Source: Chromatium weissei (GTDB lineage: Bacteria; Pseudomonadota; Gammaproteobacteria; Chromatiales; Chromatiaceae). Taken from it: a stretch of 64,000 nt of DNA. Location: NCBI RefSeq assembly GCF_016583765.1, contig NZ_NRRR01000003.1, forward strand, positions 1 through 64,000, written 5' to 3'. Both the position numbers and the translations under genes were made by a program. The notes under the pieces are model-generated. The model saw only the letters and a list, made by a program, of their open reading frames with translations, was not told the origin of the DNA and did not search any database. The first letter of the stretch is position 1; each line of letters starts with the position of its first letter. This document shows positions 61,217-64,000 of the stretch, in pieces.

Positions 61217-64000
61217 ATGCCCCGTTTTTTTATTGACCGTCCGATTTTCGCGTGGGTGATTGCGATTCTCATCACGCTTGCCGGCACGATTGCGATCTTT
61301 TTGCTGCCAGTTTCCGCCTATCCGCCGATTGCGCCGCCGCAAGTCAGCATCAACGCCAATTACCCCGGAGCCAGCGCCGAAGTGCTGGAAAAAACAGTGA
61401 CTTCGGTGATTGAACAGCAGTTAACCGGCGTTGATAACCTGCTGTATTTCGATTCCACCTCACGCTCGAATGGCTCGGTGCAAATCACGCTGACCTTTGA
61501 AACCGACACCGATCCCGACATCGCGCAGGTGCAGGTACAAAATCGGTTGAGCGTGGCAGAAGCGCGGCTGCCAGAAGAGGTCGTGCGCAATGGCATCACC
61601 GTCGCCAAATCCAACAGCGACTTTTTAATGGTGGTCGCGCTCAAATCGAGCGATCCGACAATTGACAGCAACGCGCTCGACAATCTCATCGCCGCGCAAA
61701 TTCTCGACCCGATTCGGCGGCTGCCCGGCGTTGGCGGCGCGACCCAATTCGGTTCCGGTTACGCGATGCGCATCTGGCTCAATCCCGACAAATTACGCGG
61801 TTACGGTCTGAGCGCCGCAGCAGTGCTCGACGCGGTGCGCGCACAAAACATTCAAGTCGCTGCCGGTTCCATCGGTGCAGAACCGGCGCTGCCCGGACAA
61901 GGATTTACTGCGTCAGTGAGCGCCGCCAGCCGCTTCACAACGGTGGAAGAATTCGGCGACATCATTCTGAGAGCCAATGCCGACGGCAGCCATGTGCAAT
62001 TAAAAGATGTGGCGCGTATCGGACTCGGTGCGGAATCGTTCGGACGCGAAGTGCATTTAGCGGGCGATCCGGTCGCTGGCTTTGCGATTCAGCTCGCACC
62101 GGAAGCCAACGCGCTGGATGTGGCGCGAGCAGTCACCGCCAAAATGAACGAATTGGTGCGGTATCTGCCGGATGGCGTGGGCTGGGTGATTCCGTACGAC
62201 AGCACCCAATTCGTCGAAATCTCAATTACAGAAGTGGTCAAAACGCTGGCCGAGGCGGTGGTGCTGGTCTTTCTGGTGATGTTGCTGTTTTTGCAGAACT
62301 TTCGCGCCACACTGATTCCAACGCTGGTCGTGCCCGTGGCGATCACCGGCGCATTTGCCGGCATGTACGCCGTCGGATTTTCCATCAACGTCTTGAGTTT
62401 ATTCGGATTAGTGCTGGCGATTGGCTTGGTGGTTGATGATGCCATCGTCGTCGTCGAAAACGTCGAACGACTGATGACAGAAGAAAAGTTGTCGCCGCTG
62501 GAGGCTGCGCGCAAAGCGATGGATCAAATCACCGGCGCGGTAATTGCGATGACGCTGGTGCTGGCAGCGGTGTTTCTACCGATGGCGCTGGTTGGCGGCA
62601 GCGTCGGTGTCATTTATCGCCAGTTTTCCTTGACGATTGCGATTTCAATGGGCATTTCGGCGCTGATGGCGTTGAGTTTCACTCCGGCGCTGTGCGCCAC
62701 ACTGCTGCGCCCGACGCACGACCGCCCGAACTGGTTTCTGCGCGGATTCAACAGCGGCTACGGCTGGATCGCCAAAACCTATCTCAACCGCGTCACCGCC
62801 GCGATTCGCCACACGCCGCGTTGGATGGTGACGTTTATCGCGCTCGTCACTGTCGCTGGCTATCTGTACGTCAACCTGCCGACCAGTTTTCTACCGGAAG
62901 AAGATCAGGGCTACGCCTTCGCCATCGTGCAATTGCCACCCGGCGCGAGCAAACAACGCACGAAAGCGGTATTGCAAAAAATGGAAGCGATTTTGAAACA
63001 ACATCCGGCGGTGGATCGCGTATTGCACGTTGCCGGATTTAGTTTTATTGGACAAGGCGAAAACGTCGGCATGGGTTTTATTCGCCTAAAAAAATGGGAG
63101 CAAAGAATTGCACCGAATGAACAAATCAAAGCGTTTATTCCGGCAGCCAATGGCATGTTGCAGTCAATTCAAGAAGCCCGCATTTTCGTCGTGAATATGC
63201 CAACAGTGCGCGGATTAGGACGCTTTGGCGGTTTTGATTTTCGTTTAGAAGATCGCGCCGGTTTAGGTCACGCGCAATTAAGTCAAGCGCAAAACATTTT
63301 ATTGGGCGCAGCCGCACAAAATTCAGCATTAGCGGGAGTGCGCCCCAATCAATTAGAAGACGCACCAGAAGTGCAATTCACCGTTGACCGATTACAAGCG
63401 CAATCAATGGGGCTGGCGCTGGGCGATATTTATGGCGCAATTCAATTGATGCTGGCTCCGGTATACGCCAATGACTTCAATTATCAAGGACGCGTATTAA
63501 AGGTTTTATTACAAGCGGATGCTGCATTTCGCAGTCGCCCCGAAGACCTCAATCGCTATTACATTCCGAGCAGTCAAGGCGGTTTAGATGACATGGTTCC
63601 ATTGAGTAGTGTCGTCACCGCAACTTGGCACACCGCACCACCCGCAATTGACCATTACAACGGTTATGGCGCAATTCAAATCAATGGCAGTTCTTCACCC
63701 GGTCACAGTTCCGGGCAAGCAATGGCAGCAATGGCAAAAATTGTCGAAAACGAATTGCCCGATGGCATTGGTTACGAATGGTCTGGCGCATCACTGCAAG
63801 AAATTATTTCAGGAAAACAAGCGCCAATTTTATTCGGACTCTCGTTATTGGTCATTTTTCTGGCATTGGCTGCATTATATGAAAGCTGGTCAATTCCCGC
63901 CGCCGTGATGTTAGTTGTTCCACTTGGCGTATTGGGCGCATTGAGTTTTACATGGCTGCGTGGATTAGAAAACGACGTTTATTTCAACGTTGGTTTAATT
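61217..64000 (+). CDS. RND efflux pump, inner-membrane subunit (3' partial)
   Basis: AcrB/MexB-family (HAE1) proton-driven drug exporter. ATG 61217 follows AGGAG; 928 codons are open to the window end, out of about 1040 expected. Seen are the first membrane helix (RPIFAWVIAILITLAGTIAI), porter domain, LTFETDTDPDIAQVQVQNRL, the proton-relay pair in LAIGLVVDDAIVVVENVER, and the membrane region resuming at PILFGLSLLVIFLALAALYE. Composition becomes less G+C-rich after about 63100. The outer-membrane channel gene, if present, lies beyond the window. Confidence 0.95.
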   Translation, partial: MPRFFIDRPIFAWVIAILITLAGTIAIFLLPVSAYPPIAPPQVSINANYPGASAEVLEKTVTSVIEQQLTGVDNLLYFDSTSRSNGSVQITLTFETDTDPDIAQVQVQNRLSVAEARLPEEVVRNGITVAKSNSDFLMVVALKSSDPTIDSNALDNLIAAQILDPIRRLPGVGGATQFGSGYAMRIWLNPDKLRGYGLSAAAVLDAVRAQNIQVAAGSIGAEPALPGQGFTASVSAASRFTTVEEFGDIILRANADGSHVQLKDVARIGLGAESFGREVHLAGDPVAGFAIQLAPEANALDVARAVTAKMNELVRYLPDGVGWVIPYDSTQFVEISITEVVKTLAEAVVLVFLVMLLFLQNFRATLIPTLVVPVAITGAFAGMYAVGFSINVLSLFGLVLAIGLVVDDAIVVVENVERLMTEEKLSPLEAARKAMDQITGAVIAMTLVLAAVFLPMALVGGSVGVIYRQFSLTIAISMGISALMALSFTPALCATLLRPTHDRPNWFLRGFNSGYGWIAKTYLNRVTAAIRHTPRWMVTFIALVTVAGYLYVNLPTSFLPEEDQGYAFAIVQLPPGASKQRTKAVLQKMEAILKQHPAVDRVLHVAGFSFIGQGENVGMGFIRLKKWEQRIAPNEQIKAFIPAANGMLQSIQEARIFVVNMPTVRGLGRFGGFDFRLEDRAGLGHAQLSQAQNILLGAAAQNSALAGVRPNQLEDAPEVQFTVDRLQAQSMGLALGDIYGAIQLMLAPVYANDFNYQGRVLKVLLQADAAFRSRPEDLNRYYIPSSQGGLDDMVPLSSVVTATWHTAPPAIDHYNGYGAIQINGSSSPGHSSGQAMAAMAKIVENELPDGIGYEWSGASLQEIISGKQAPILFGLSLLVIFLALAALYESWSIPAAVMLVVPLGVLGALSFTWLRGLENDVYFNVGLI

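Overview
The window is a gammaproteobacterial chromosome segment dominated by flagellar and chemotaxis genes. The order fliK-fliL-fliM-fliN-fliOPQR-flhB-flhA-flhF-flhG-fliA-cheY-cheZ-cheA-cheB-motA-motB-cheW, plus separate flgMN-flgZ, flgBCDEFGHIJKL and cheR/cheV/flgA blocks, is the polar-flagellum layout known from Pseudomonas, Vibrio and many environmental Gammaproteobacteria. A complete pilMNOPQ operon, hslVU, hslR, hemW and tgt fit the same class. I cannot name the genus. Base composition is mixed: 60-base hand counts range from 28% to 65% G+C between neighbouring flagellar genes.

Layout. 1-12147: the late fli/flh block in one orientation, coding for the hook-length ruler (5' end outside the window), FliL, the C-ring proteins FliM/FliN, the export gate FliOPQR-FlhB-FlhA, the polar placement/number pair FlhF/FlhG and sigma-28 FliA. 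12169-19677: chemotaxis signalling (CheY, CheZ, CheA, CheB, CheW), the stator pair MotA/MotB and two small accessory proteins. 19684-23128 (minus strand): a free-standing FlhB C-terminal domain, a second FliK-like protein, the PilZ brake YcgR/FlgZ, the chaperone FlgN and the anti-sigma factor FlgM. 23587-27412: housekeeping genes (four-S1-domain protein, hemW, rpmE, malate dehydrogenase). 27612-32808: pilMNOPQ, the type IV pilus alignment complex and secretin, followed closely by tgt, grxC, hslR and a short-chain dehydrogenase. 35518-36689 (minus): an EF-hand low-complexity protein and a cysteine-poor HesB/IscA-like protein. 36943-48057 (minus): flgBCDEFGHIJ then flgKL, with a consensus sigma-54 promoter before flgB. 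48348-51043: cheR, cheV and divergent flgA. 51139-57542: a coiled-coil/OmpA envelope protein, an orphan V-type ATPase subunit D, a D12-class adenine methylase coupled to folC, DUF1566 and DUF6489 proteins, and an Arg-rich secreted protein. 57589-59509 (minus): hslVU. 60033-64000: an RND efflux adaptor and inner-membrane pump that runs off the window.

How the parts work together. FlgM holds FliA in check until the hook is finished. FliK, the FliK paralogue and the FlhB-type domains are the natural components of the export specificity switch. CheV/CheA/CheW/CheR/CheB feed CheY-P, which CheZ removes, to FliM. MotA/MotB drive rotation and YcgR can slow it in response to c-di-GMP. The points most worth a second look are the orphan V-ATPase subunit D, the pair of FliM-like CheY-docking motifs inside CheA, the second FliK/FlhB-C module, the perfect repeat in fliK, and the base-composition mosaic.
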